DNA of 64,000 nt, from positions 23,061 to 87,060 of the forward strand of contig NZ_BSTR01000007.1 of NCBI RefSeq assembly GCF_030269645.1, read 5' to 3'. Position 1 is the first letter of the stretch, and each line of letters opens with the position of its first letter. This document shows, piece after piece, positions 27,480 to 35,628 of this stretch. The position numbers and the translations under genes were made by a program. The notes beneath the pieces were generated by a model, which saw only the letters and a list, made by a program, of their open reading frames with translations, was not told the origin of the DNA and searched no databases. The DNA comes from Actinokineospora sp. NBRC 105648. GTDB lineage: Bacteria; Actinomycetota; Actinomycetes; Mycobacteriales; Pseudonocardiaceae.

Positions 27480-27603
27480 AAGTCGGTGGCCAGGGGCTTG
27501 ATCTAGCCCACACCGTGTCCCGCGCCACGTGGTCGCCCCGGGTCGTCCGGCCGACCCGCACGGGCTCGGCCACGGCCGCCGCGCGACCCCGCGGACGCCG
27601 CCG

Positions 27604-27633
27604 GCCCCGTCACCCCTGGCGGGGGTGCGGGGC
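27604..27633 (-). terminator. GC-rich hairpin downstream of the fasciclin gene
   Basis: An imperfect hairpin in which CACCCC (27611-27616) pairs with GGGGTG (27622-27627), extended by GCCCC (27604-27608) with GGGGC (27629-27633). It lies about 35 bp past the fasciclin gene stop on the minus strand. No T-run, so termination strength is uncertain. The rest of the 27480-27666 interval holds nothing else I can recognise. Confidence 0.45.
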
Positions 27634-27666
27634 TGGCGGAGCGAGCGGGGACCGTACCGGCGAAGA

Positions 27667-28347
27667 TCAGGCCTTCGGGGTCAGCACGGTGTCGATCACG
27701 AACACGGTGGCGTTCTTGGTCGGGATGTTGCCGCAGAGGATCTTGGCGCCGTTGATCGTCATGTTGTCGCCGGTGCCCTCGATCTTGATGTCGCCGCCCG
27801 CCGCGTTCAGCGACTGGACGGTGCCCGCGGCCTGCAGGCCCTTGGCGTCGTAGCGCTTGCCCAGGACGTGGAACTGCAGGATCGGGCCGAGCACGGCGGG
27901 CTGGCCCGCGAGCTCGGCGAACTTGGCGTCGCCCAGCTTCGCGAAGGCCGGGTCGGCCGGGGCGAAGACGGTGATCGCGGGAGCGGTGTTGAGGGTGTCG
28001 CCCAGGCCGTTGACGGCACCGACGGCGGCGACGAGCTTGGTCAGCAGCGGGTTGGTGCTCGCCGCGGTGGCGACCGGCTGCGGGCCCATGGCGGTCAGGC
28101 CACCCGGGGCGTCGGCCGCGGGCAGGTCCTTGCAGTTGGGGCCGAAGGTGTCGGCGGCGGTGGTGACGCCGTCGCCACCCGAGGCGGCCGAGGTGGTCGG
28201 CGCCGCCATCGAGGCGGTGGTCGTCGTGGTGGCGGCCGGGGCGGCCGAGCTGCCCGACGCGCTACCGGTGTCGTTGCTGCTGCACGCGGTCAGGGTCAGC
28301 GCCGTGACGGCGAGGGCGGCACCTGCGGCCAGCTTGATCTTGCTCAC
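27667..28347 (-). CDS. Fasciclin (FAS1) domain lipoprotein
   Basis: A protein of 226 residues with a lipoprotein signal (KLAAGAALAVTALTLTAC, Cys about residue 22), a low-complexity Ser/Ala/Thr linker, and one FAS1 domain (NPLLTKLVAAVGAVNGLGDTLNTAPAITVFAPADPAFAKLG ... ILCGNIPTKNATVFVIDTVLTPKA). It resembles the mycobacterial MPT83/MPT70 surface antigens. FAS1 domains mediate adhesion or ligand binding at the cell surface. The GTG at 28347 is chosen because GGAG lies 8 nt upstream, and because the signal peptide starts there. Downstream of the molybdopterin oxidoreductase gene, separated by a strong terminator. Confidence 0.9.
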   Translation of the reverse strand: MSKIKLAAGAALAVTALTLTACSSNDTGSASGSSAAPAATTTTTASMAAPTTSAASGGDGVTTAADTFGPNCKDLPAADAPGGLTAMGPQPVATAASTNPLLTKLVAAVGAVNGLGDTLNTAPAITVFAPADPAFAKLGDAKFAELAGQPAVLGPILQFHVLGKRYDAKGLQAAGTVQSLNAAGGDIKIEGTGDNMTINGAKILCGNIPTKNATVFVIDTVLTPKA

Positions 28348-28430
28348 CAGGATCACTCCGTTCCGAACTTGGACAGTCATGGGTACTTCGCGACCGGTTG
28401 GCCGGTGGATTGGTTGGCCGGGAATAAAAA

Positions 28431-28457
28431 CAGGGACTTTCGAAGCGAAAGTCCCTG
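28431..28457 (-). terminator. Rho-independent terminator after the molybdopterin oxidoreductase gene
   Basis: A perfect 12-bp stem, CAGGGACTTTCG (28431-28442) with CGAAAGTCCCTG (28446-28457), and a 3-nt loop, followed on the minus strand by TTTTTATTCC. This is the most classical intrinsic terminator in the window, 21 bp past the stop codon. Confidence 0.95.
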
Positions 28458-28477
28458 CCTCCCAAGCGGTTTTGAAA

Positions 28478-30043
28478 CTACTTCACGGTGAACAGTGACG
28501 AGTGCCACCCGGTGGCGCCGTCGGGGATGGGCGGAACCCGTTCCTCCCCTTGGGTTCTCCCACTCCGGTCGGTGGCGCGCACCTGCGCCTGGTGGCTACC
28601 CGCGGGCAGGTCGAAGTCCACCTTCCACTGGCGCCAGGTCTGGTTGTTGACCTCGACGGCCAACTCGGCCGCGCGCCACGGCCCGCCATCGATGCGGACC
28701 TCGACCTTGTCGATCCCGGTGTTCTGCGCCCAGGCGATACCGGCGACGGTGACCTTGCCCGCCGGGACGGTCGCGAACCCCTGCGGCACGTCGATGCGCG
28801 ACTGGGTCTTGATCGGCGCGCGCTCGGCCCAGCCGCGGTCGAGCCAGTAGAAGGACTTGGCGCCGAAGCGGGTGACCTCCATGTCGACCACCCACTTGGT
28901 GGCCGAGACGTAGCCGTACAGACCGGGGACCACCATCCGGGCCGGGAAACCGTGCTCGACCGGCAGTGCCTCGCCGTTCATCCCGATGGCCAGCAGCGCA
29001 CCGCGCTTCTCGTCCATCAGGGCGTCGAGCGGGGTGCCGGTGTTCCAGCCGTCGACGCTGGTGGAGAACAACTGGTCGGCGCCGGGGCGCACGCCCGCCT
29101 CCATCAGCAGCTCGCGGATCGGCACGCCGATGAAGTTCGAGGTGCCGATGTAGGGACCACCGACCTCATTGGACACACAGGTCATGGTGATCGTCTTCTC
29201 GACCAGCTTGCGGCCCCGGATGTCGCCGAAGTCGAGGGACAACTCGTTGTCCACCATGCCGTGGATCTTGAGGTGCCAGTCCTCGGCCCGCACCCGTGGC
29301 ACGGTCAGCGCGGTGTCGATCCGGTAGAACTCGCGGTTGCTGGTGATGAACTTCGTGGTACCCAGCGAGGAGAACTCCGCACCGGTCGGGATGGCGGGCG
29401 CGGGGACGGCGGGCTTGAGCACGCCGACCGCGGCCCGCGAACCCTCGACGTCGACCCGTCCCGCGAGGAACTGCCCGAGGCCGCCGAAGACCCCAGCGCC
29501 GACGGCGACGCCCGCGGAGGTCACCAGGAACTTGCGCCGGGACGTGCCGTCACCGTCCGAAGTAGACAGTCGGGCCATGGCCAACCCGTGCAGGTAGCAG
29601 AAACTCCCGACCCCGGCACCCAGGCTGGCGATCGGCGCGAGCACGGCGAGCTGGCCCAGGTCGGGCCGGTTGAGCACCGCGATGACGCCGAGCACGCCCA
29701 GCACCCCGGCCAGCACCATGCCGGGCAGCGGGCGGCGGCGGGAGAGCAGACCCGCCACGACCGCGAACAGCAGGATGGTCAGCGCCATCCCGCTGAGCAG
29801 CACCAGCTTGTCGTAGGTGCCGAAGGTCTCGACGGCGAAGTTCTTCAGCGCGGGCGGGGTCAGGTCGATCGCCGAGTTGCCGACAGCCAGGAACGGCGAG
29901 GCGTTCGGTCCGATGAAACCCGCCACCAGGTGCCCGGCGGCCAGCGCCGCGGCCACCGCGAGCACGCCGATCAGCGCCGCGACCCGCTTAGGCAGCCGCG
30001 CGGCCCGCTGTTCAGTGCGTTCGAGGGTGTCCACACCACCCAT
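28478..30043 (-). CDS. Membrane-anchored sulfite oxidase-type molybdopterin oxidoreductase
   Basis: A protein of 521 residues. The N-terminal part (about 20-155) has four or five transmembrane helices. A twin-arginine-like RRKFLVTSAGVAVGAGVFGG follows (about residue 167), then a sulfite oxidase fold with the Mo-coordinating cysteine in TMTCVSNEVGGPYIGTSNFIGVPIRELL (about residue 290) and a C-terminal dimerisation domain (GKVTVAGIAWAQNTGIDKVEVRIDGGPW). Likely substrate: sulfite or another small oxyanion outside the membrane; electron acceptor unknown. Start ATG 30043 or GTG 30034. It neighbours a fasciclin gene, a pairing I recall from other actinomycetes. Confidence 0.9.
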   Translation of the reverse strand: MGGVDTLERTEQRAARLPKRVAALIGVLAVAAALAAGHLVAGFIGPNASPFLAVGNSAIDLTPPALKNFAVETFGTYDKLVLLSGMALTILLFAVVAGLLSRRRPLPGMVLAGVLGVLGVIAVLNRPDLGQLAVLAPIASLGAGVGSFCYLHGLAMARLSTSDGDGTSRRKFLVTSAGVAVGAGVFGGLGQFLAGRVDVEGSRAAVGVLKPAVPAPAIPTGAEFSSLGTTKFITSNREFYRIDTALTVPRVRAEDWHLKIHGMVDNELSLDFGDIRGRKLVEKTITMTCVSNEVGGPYIGTSNFIGVPIRELLMEAGVRPGADQLFSTSVDGWNTGTPLDALMDEKRGALLAIGMNGEALPVEHGFPARMVVPGLYGYVSATKWVVDMEVTRFGAKSFYWLDRGWAERAPIKTQSRIDVPQGFATVPAGKVTVAGIAWAQNTGIDKVEVRIDGGPWRAAELAVEVNNQTWRQWKVDFDLPAGSHQAQVRATDRSGRTQGEERVPPIPDGATGWHSSLFTVK

Positions 30044-30076
30044 TCGGAGCCAGGGCGGCGGCGGATCGGACCAACA

Positions 30077-30319
30077 TCAGCCCGGTTGGCCCAGCGCGGC
30101 GCGCAGCCGCGGCTCCTCGACCTTCCAGTAACCGTGCTCAGCACCGTCGACCAGGATCACCGGCACCCGGTCGCCGTACTCCGCGCGCAGCTCCGGATCG
30201 GTGTCCACGTCCTCGGTGCCCCACCCGACCCCGAGCTCGGCGCAGATCCGCGCGACATCGGCCTCGGCCACCTCGCACGCGTGGCAGCCCTGCCTGCTCA
30301 TCACGGTCACCCGGGTCAC
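30077..30319 (-). CDS. Glutaredoxin-like thiol protein (DUF836 type)
   Basis: A protein of 80 residues with a thioredoxin-like fold and the redox pair CHAC in VTVMSRQGCHACEVAEADVARICAELG, plus the cis-Pro strand RVPVILVDG. It corresponds to the small protein next to hemA in mycobacteria (Rv0508) and Streptomyces. Probable role: thiol-disulfide exchange, perhaps with mycothiol. Its start overlaps the stop of the AMP-ligase gene by 4 bp (30316-30319), so the two are coupled. Confidence 0.88.
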   Translation of the reverse strand: MTRVTVMSRQGCHACEVAEADVARICAELGVGWGTEDVDTDPELRAEYGDRVPVILVDGAEHGYWKVEEPRLRAALGQPG

Positions 30320-31821
30320 GCGGTGAAACTACCGCGCAGCGCCACCCGCCGGAGCTTGCCGGTGACCGAGTGCGGCAGCGAGTCGGTGAACCGCACCACG
30401 GCGGGCACCTTGAACCGGGCCAGGTGCTCGGCGCAGTGCGCGAGCAACCGCTCCTCGGTCAGCTCGGCGTCCGGGCGCAGCACCACCACGACCGCGACCC
30501 GCTCGCCCGCCCGGTCGTCCGGGACACCGACCGCGGCCACCTCGGCGACCTCGGGCAGCTCCCCGACGACCTGCTCCACCTCGTGCGGGTAGACGTTGAA
30601 CCCGTTGACGATGACCAGGTCGCCCGCCCGGTCGACCAGCCGCAGGTCGCCGTCGGCGTCGAGGTAGCCGACGTCGCCGGTGCGGAACCAGCCCTCGGCG
30701 TCCGGGCCGTGCGCGCCGTCGGGCCAGTAGCCGCTGAACAGGTTGCCGCCCCGGGCGGCCACCAGGCCGGTCTCCGAGCCGTCGTCGAGGAAGTCGTCGG
30801 CGAGCATCTCCTCGGGGTCGCTCGCCGTCACCAGCGGCCTGCCGTCGCTGTCGACCAGCCGGATCTCGACGCCCGGGATCGGCCGCCCGACCGAGCCCGC
30901 CTTGGCCACACCGCCCACCAGGGTCGAGGTGAGCACCGGGCCGGTCTCGGTGAGCCCGTACCCCTCGAAGATCGACAGCCCGGTCTCCCGGCGGAACAGC
31001 GCCAGCACACGCGGGTCGAGCGGGGCGGCGCCGGAGGTGAGCAGGCCGACGGTGGCCAGCGCCTCGCCGAGCCGGTCCGCGCCCGCGGTGGCCAGCGCCT
31101 GGTACATCGCGGGCACGCCGATCAGCGTGGTCACCCGGTGGTCGCGGCAGGCGTCGAGCGCCCGGTCGACCCCGAAGCGCTCCAGCAGCACCCCGGTGGC
31201 CCCGGCGGCGGCGACCTGCCAGAGACCGGAGAGCCCGTAGGCGTGCGCGAGCGGGACGGCGAGCAGCACCCGGTCGGTCGCGCCCACCGGGGCGGGCCGC
31301 AGCCCGGCGCACTGCTCCACATTGGTCAGCAGCGCGCGGTGGGAGAGCATCACCCCGCGCGGGGTACCGCCGGTGCCGGAGGTGTAGCTGAGCAACGCGA
31401 TGTCCTCGCCGCCGCCGACGGACGGAAACCGTTCGCCCGCTTCGCCGGAGAGTTCGGGAGAAGGCAACTCGGCGACCCCCGGTACGCCGAGCGCGAACCG
31501 CGCGCCGCTGTGGTCGAGGACACGCTCGACCTCGCGCGGTGCGGCGTCCAGTCCAACCGGTACGGCGACCGCACCCACCTTCACTACGGCGAACAGCGCA
31601 ACGCACGCCGCCACGGTGTTGGTCATCCGCAGCGCGACCCGGTCCCCCGCCTCGACACCTGCCCGGACCAGGGCGTTCGCATAGCGGTCGATCACCGCGT
31701 CGACCTGCTGCCAGGAGAGTGAACAGGCACCCGGGGCATCGACCAGCCCGCGGTGGGCGGGTACCTTCTCGCTCGCTCGGACCACCAGGTCGGCGACGTT
31801 GCCGGGGGGCGACTCGACCAT
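30316..31821 (-). CDS. Acyl-CoA synthetase / AMP-dependent ligase
   Basis: An ANL-superfamily enzyme of 501 residues that adenylates a carboxylic acid and usually transfers it to CoA. Motifs: the phosphate-binding loop LLSYTSGTGGTPRGVMLSH (about residues 147-165), GYGLTETGPVLTS, GWFRTGDVGYLDADGDLRLVDR and the C-terminal catalytic lysine in LPHSVTGKLRRVALR. The substrate, probably a medium or long fatty acid, cannot be assigned. Divergent from the BldN-like sigma gene across a region with palindromes, and translationally coupled to the glutaredoxin-like gene. Confidence 0.88.
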   Translation of the reverse strand: MVESPPGNVADLVVRASEKVPAHRGLVDAPGACSLSWQQVDAVIDRYANALVRAGVEAGDRVALRMTNTVAACVALFAVVKVGAVAVPVGLDAAPREVERVLDHSGARFALGVPGVAELPSPELSGEAGERFPSVGGGEDIALLSYTSGTGGTPRGVMLSHRALLTNVEQCAGLRPAPVGATDRVLLAVPLAHAYGLSGLWQVAAAGATGVLLERFGVDRALDACRDHRVTTLIGVPAMYQALATAGADRLGEALATVGLLTSGAAPLDPRVLALFRRETGLSIFEGYGLTETGPVLTSTLVGGVAKAGSVGRPIPGVEIRLVDSDGRPLVTASDPEEMLADDFLDDGSETGLVAARGGNLFSGYWPDGAHGPDAEGWFRTGDVGYLDADGDLRLVDRAGDLVIVNGFNVYPHEVEQVVGELPEVAEVAAVGVPDDRAGERVAVVVVLRPDAELTEERLLAHCAEHLARFKVPAVVRFTDSLPHSVTGKLRRVALRGSFTA

Positions 31822-31923
31822 CGGGTGGACCTTCCGCTCGGGGGCACTGGGAAGCGCAGTGTGGCACGGGTCACCCGCGTCACGGTTAACTACCTACTCC
31901 GTCTCATGCTTGGACCAGGACTT

Positions 31924-31943
31924 GTTACCTACTGATAAGTAAC
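31924..31943. promoter_or_regulatory. Imperfect palindrome in the AMP-ligase/bldN intergenic region
   Basis: GTTACCTACTGATAAGTAAC is an imperfect 20-bp palindrome (7 of 10 positions paired) in an AT-rich island between two divergent genes. Its core CTACTGATAAGTA differs by one base from CTACTGATCAGTAG upstream of senX3 (46983-46996). The size and symmetry suit a TetR-type operator, but the regulator is unknown. Confidence 0.4.
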
Positions 31944-32015
31944 TACACGTAAGCTGCCAACGAATGCCCAACGTCAGGCGCGACCGTTGGGAACGAGGGA
32001 GTGTGCGGCTGCCCG

Positions 32016-32690
32016 ATGACCCGCCAGACGCGATCCGACACGGCCGCCGCCGCCGTGCCCGAAGCCCGACCGGCCACCGATCGGGCCGATGGCGGGCGCG
32101 CGCCTGAGGGTGGACCGCCCGGAGCCGAGCCGCTCGACGCCGCGCACAGCGAGTCCTGGGAGCTGGTGCACCTCGCCCAGGAGGGCGACACGGTCGCCTT
32201 CGGCGCCCTCTACGACCGCTACGTGGACGTGGTCTTCCGCTACGTGCTCTTCCGGGTCGGCGACCGCGAGCTCGCCGAGGACGTCACCAGCGAGACCTTC
32301 CTGCGCGCACTGCGGCGGATCACCTCGGTCACCTACCAGGGCCGCGACGTCGGCGCGTGGTTCGTCACCATCGCCCGCAACCTGGTGCTCGACCACGTCA
32401 AGTCCAGCCGGTTCCGGCTCGAGGTCAGCACCCCGGAGATCCGCGACTCCGAGCGGCTCGAGGCCGGGCCGGAGCAGCAGGTGATGACCAAGGTCACCCG
32501 GGAGGCGCTGCTGGCCTGCGTCGACCAGCTCGGCGACGACCAGCGCGAGTGCATCGTGCTGCGCTTCCTGCAAGGCTTGTCCGTCGCCGAGACGGCGGAG
32601 ATCATGAACCGGAACGAGGGCGCGGTGAAGGCACTGCAACACCGGGCCGTGCGCAGACTGGGGCAGCTCTTGCCGACCGAGCTGCGTTGA
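32016..32690 (+). CDS. bldN: BldN-like ECF RNA polymerase sigma factor
   Basis: A protein of 224 residues. A disordered Ala/Pro/Gly-rich N-terminal extension of about 45 residues precedes sigma region 2 (DTVAFGALYDRYVDVVFRYVLFRVGDRELAEDVTSETFLRALRRI) and region 4 (LGDDQRECIVLRFLQGLSVAETAEIMNRNEGAVKALQHRAVRRLGQLL). The stretch WFVTIARNLVLDHVKSSRFRLEVSTPE is what I recall from Streptomyces BldN, which is made as a pro-protein with an N-terminal extension. The next gene is a DUF5667 membrane protein as with RsbN, and the haem genes are nearby as in Streptomyces. GTG at 32001 is an alternative start. Confidence 0.82.
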   Translation: MTRQTRSDTAAAAVPEARPATDRADGGRAPEGGPPGAEPLDAAHSESWELVHLAQEGDTVAFGALYDRYVDVVFRYVLFRVGDRELAEDVTSETFLRALRRITSVTYQGRDVGAWFVTIARNLVLDHVKSSRFRLEVSTPEIRDSERLEAGPEQQVMTKVTREALLACVDQLGDDQRECIVLRFLQGLSVAETAEIMNRNEGAVKALQHRAVRRLGQLLPTELR

Positions 32691-32789
32691 CCCGATGGGG
32701 TCAATCGGTGTGCTGCCCGCGACCGGGCCGTAACCCCGAGACGGACGACTCGTTTCACCCACAGCGAGACCCACAGGAGTCGGAGCGGG

Positions 32790-34097
32790 ATGGTGGACAG
32801 CGGAGCGGGGCCCTCTGGCCCCCGAGGTGAGCGTGCGGACAGCCCGCACGCGGGCCGGTCGCATCCCGGGCTCGTCGACGACCTGGGCCCTGAGTTCAGC
32901 GACGACGACCGCGCCATCGTCGAGCTGCTCGCCGGTCTCGGCCCGCTCTCCGCGCCGGACGCGGGCTCGCGGGACCGGATGCGGGCCAAAGTCATGGCGA
33001 GTCTGGCCGCCGACCCGGTCGAGGCCGCGCCGCCGCCCCCGGCCCGTCCTCCCCGGGCCGGGCGCGCGCCGCGCGGCAGACCCGACCCCGGGACCAGCAG
33101 TGCGACGCGCCCGGCACCGGTCCGCGGGAGACCCGACCGACCGGCGAACAGACCCGGGGCGGGCTCCGGGGCCCGGGCCCGGTTCGCCGTGGCCGCGGTC
33201 GCGGTGCTCGCGCTCGTGTTCTCGCTGACCGGCATGAGCCTGCTGCTGGCCCGCGACGCGCTGCCCGGCGACGCCCTCTACGGCGTCAAGCGCACCGGTG
33301 AGGCCGCCTCCCTCGGACTCACCTTCGGCGACGAGGAGAAGGCGTTCAAGCACCTGGAGTTCGCCACCGCGCGGATCACCGAGATCGAGACCCTGGCGCT
33401 GCGCTCGGCCGACCCGGCCGACGCCCCCACCGACGGCTACGTCTCCGCGCTCAGCGACTTCGACAACGACGCCACCGCGGGCACCCGCGCGCTCACCGCC
33501 GTCGCCATCGCCGGTGACGGCCGCCAACTGCCCACCCTGCGCACCTGGGCCGACCAGCAGGGCGCCCGGCTGGCCGCGCTGCGGCCCCGGTTCCCGGCCC
33601 CGGCGGAGAGCAGGCTGGCCGCGTCGCTGGCGCTGCTGGACAAGATCGAGTCCCGGTCGGCCGGGCTGATCAGCCGGTTCCCGTGCTACCAGGTCGTCTC
33701 CGGCGACTCCGACGAGATCGGCGTGCTGCCCGCCACGGCCACCTGCCAGATCCGCCCGGGCGCCCCGCAGGTCCTGCCCGCGCCCGACTCCCAGGCGGGC
33801 AACGCCCCCGCCACCGGTAGCCCGGGTACCCCCGCGGGCACCGTCGCGCCGCCGCAGACGACCGGCGCCAACCCGCCGGGCCAGGCCACCACCACGGCGC
33901 CCACGGCATCGCCGACGACGAGCACGCGCCCCCCGGTCGTGCCGATCCCGCCGATCATCGGCGGGCCGACGACCACCCGGCCGCCCGGCAGCACCACCAC
34001 CGCGCCGCCGCCGGTCCAGGTGCCGGTTCCGTTGCCACTGCCCACGATCGCGCTGCCCCCGCTGCTGCCGGGGCTACCCGGGATCGTGATCGGTTGA
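32790..34097 (+). CDS. DUF5667 membrane protein, probable anti-sigma factor of the BldN-like sigma
   Basis: A protein of 435 residues. The cytoplasmic N-terminal region (about 1-130) includes EFSDDDRAIVELLAGLGPLSAPDAGSRDRMRAKVMASLA, then a proline/arginine-rich linker. One transmembrane helix follows (FAVAAVAVLALVFSLTGMSLLLA, about 133-155), and then the DUF5667 domain (LPGDALYGVKRTGEAASLGLTFGDEEKAFKHLEFATARITEIE). The C-terminal 120 residues are Pro/Thr-rich, like a wall-spanning segment. Streptomyces RsbN has this arrangement and inhibits BldN. ATG 32790, 99 bp after the sigma gene. The sigma-binding activity is inferred from position. Confidence 0.82.
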   Translation: MVDSGAGPSGPRGERADSPHAGRSHPGLVDDLGPEFSDDDRAIVELLAGLGPLSAPDAGSRDRMRAKVMASLAADPVEAAPPPPARPPRAGRAPRGRPDPGTSSATRPAPVRGRPDRPANRPGAGSGARARFAVAAVAVLALVFSLTGMSLLLARDALPGDALYGVKRTGEAASLGLTFGDEEKAFKHLEFATARITEIETLALRSADPADAPTDGYVSALSDFDNDATAGTRALTAVAIAGDGRQLPTLRTWADQQGARLAALRPRFPAPAESRLAASLALLDKIESRSAGLISRFPCYQVVSGDSDEIGVLPATATCQIRPGAPQVLPAPDSQAGNAPATGSPGTPAGTVAPPQTTGANPPGQATTTAPTASPTTSTRPPVVPIPPIIGGPTTTRPPGSTTTAPPPVQVPVPLPLPTIALPPLLPGLPGIVIG

Positions 34098-34178
34098 GGT
34101 CCGCGCGAAAGCGGTTGCCGGATCGCTACGCTGTGCCTTGTACGGGCCGGTAGGCCAGAACCACCGGGGAGGCGTGCG

Positions 34179-35081
34179 GTGTCGTTGCGGCGTGGGGCGA
34201 AGAACCAGAACCCCGAACTCGAACGCCTTGCCGCGCTCGCGGGCGAGGCGAGCGCGGAGGCGGCTGTCGCGATGGGACCGTCGAGTCCCAGCCACGCACC
34301 GGCACCGGTCGACCTCACCGCCGCCGCCTTCTTCGACGTCGACAACACGATCATGATGGGCGCGTCCATCTTCCACTTCGCCCGCGGCCTGGCCGCGCGC
34401 AAGTTCTTCTCCAACTCCGACCTGGTCAAGTTCGCCCTGCAGCAGGTGATGTTCCGCGTCGGCGGCCGGGAGACCGCCGACGGCATCCGCAGCAGCCGCG
34501 AACAAGCGCTGTCCTTTGTGGCCGGCCACACGGTCGCCGAACTGACCTCCCTCGGCGAGGAGATCTTCGACGAGCTGATGGCCGACAAGATCTGGCCCGG
34601 CACCCGAGCCCTGGCCCAGATGCACCTCGACGCGGGCCAACGGGTCTGGCTCGTCACCGCCACCCCGGTCGAACTGGCCACCATCATCGCCCGCCGACTC
34701 GGCCTCACCGGCGCCCTGGGCACAGTCGCCGAGAGCAACGACGGCGTCTTCACCGGCAAACTGGTCGGCGAAATGCTGCACGGCCCAGCCAAAGCCCACG
34801 CCGTCCGCTCACTGGCGGCCCGGGAAGGCCTGGACCTGCGCCGCTGCACGGCATACTCGGACTCGTCCAACGACGTACCGATGCTGTCCGTGGCAGGCAC
34901 GGCGGTCGCGGTCAACCCGGACAGCACCCTGAGGGAACTGGCCCGCAAACGAGGCTGGGAAATCCGCGACTTCCGCACCGGCAGGCGCGCGGCGAAGATC
35001 GGCGTGCCGTCGGTGCTCGGTGCAGGGGCACTGGCTGGAGCGGTAGCGGCAGGATTGGCCTACCGCAAACGCGCGATCTAA
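34179..35081 (+). CDS. HAD-IB family phosphatase (SerB-like) with C-terminal membrane helix
   Basis: A protein of 300 residues. HAD motifs: nucleophile [16 protein letters not shown] (about residues 48-63), motif [12 protein letters not shown], motif III lysine in [18 protein letters not shown] and the final acidic motif [15 protein letters not shown]. Homologues are annotated as SerB-like phosphatases or HAD-IB hydrolases. The C-terminus ends in a hydrophobic helix ([26 protein letters not shown]), suggesting membrane association. GTG start at 34179 with GGGGAGG upstream. Third gene after bldN, an arrangement also seen in Streptomyces from memory; corresponds to Rv0505c in mycobacterial order. 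Confidence 0.88.
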   Translation: MSLRRGAKNQNPELERLAALAGEASAEAAVAMGPSSPSHAPAPVDLTAAAFFDVDNTIMMGASIFHFARGLAARKFFSNSDLVKFALQQVMFRVGGRETADGIRSSREQALSFVAGHTVAELTSLGEEIFDELMADKIWPGTRALAQMHLDAGQRVWLVTATPVELATIIARRLGLTGALGTVAESNDGVFTGKLVGEMLHGPAKAHAVRSLAAREGLDLRRCTAYSDSSNDVPMLSVAGTAVAVNPDSTLRELARKRGWEIRDFRTGRRAAKIGVPSVLGAGALAGAVAAGLAYRKRAI

Positions 35082-35226
35082 CCAGGCCCACCGGCCTGAT
35101 CAGACCCGCCACCCAATCCAATCCTTCAGTTCTTCAGCCGCAACGACCCTCAATTCCCTCCCTTAATCCCTATCCCTAAATCTCTAAATGCCGAGCCCGC
35201 TGGTACGCAACACCCGTTACGTTTGT

Positions 35227-35366
35227 GCTCGATTGGTTGGACTGCCTTCGTGTGGGGGGAGGCGACCGCTAAACTTGCCTCGGTGGTGGGGATGCCCTTC
35301 TCCCCACGCTTTTTCCCCACGCGGTCGCCTAGGGGCCCCACGCGAAGGCAGTCCAACCAATCGAGC
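35227..35366 (+). ncRNA. Candidate structured RNA / palindromic element, copy 1
   Basis: A 140-bp segment whose ends pair over 31 bp: 35227-35257 with 35336-35366, including one U-G pair. A 2/5-nt internal loop (GG opposite AGGGG) and a 10-bp inner stem (35260-35269 with 35321-35330) come next, then a 5' bulge beginning TAAACTTGCC and a small apical GTGGGG/CCCCAC stem. The loop contains ATGCCCTTC and CTTTTT. The same architecture and loop motifs recur at 35468-35607 and 47165-47305, although the stem sequences differ. No open frame. Identity as RNA is inferred; a non-autonomous mobile repeat is the main alternative. Flanks show no target duplication. Confidence 0.6.
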
Positions 35367-35467
35367 CCCGCTCTTACTTGGGCAACTCGGACCGTGTGCC
35401 GCACGCCGACCTACGGTCGACTGTCTTCGGCGGCCCATCGCTGGGGCTGCCCGAGGAAAAGATGGGG

Positions 35468-35607
35468 GCTCGATCTAGTGAACTCACTTCGTGCGGGGCC
35501 CCTAGAGCACCGCGGTGGTGAAAAAAGGGCGGGTGAAGGGCATTCCCCACCACCGGCGAGTTTAGCGGTGCTCTCCCCCCACACGAAGCGAGTCCACTAG
35601 ATCGAGC
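35468..35607 (-). ncRNA. Candidate structured RNA / palindromic element, copy 2
   Basis: A 140-bp copy in inverted orientation, 101 bp from copy 1. The 31-bp outer stem contains three G-U pairs when read on the minus strand, which would be A-C mismatches on the plus strand. The inner stem is AGAGCACCGC with its complement. Loop motifs TAAACTCGCC, ATGCCCTTC and CTTTTTT, and the CTAGGGGCCCC strand, are the same as in the other copies. Outer-stem positions 8-11, 18 and 19 differ from copy 1, with pairing retained at every one. It lies between convergent genes, so it could be a 3' UTR element of either, or an independent transcript. Confidence 0.6.
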
Positions 35608-35628
35608 ATCCGTAGCGGGCCTTGTGTT

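Noticed and set aside
35227-35366. Hairpin element as a classical MITE or insertion sequence remnant
   Set aside because: The ends are inverted, but no target-site duplication is visible at any of the three copies. Stems diverge in a pairwise compensated way, which simple insertion does not predict. It is kept as the main alternative, not excluded.
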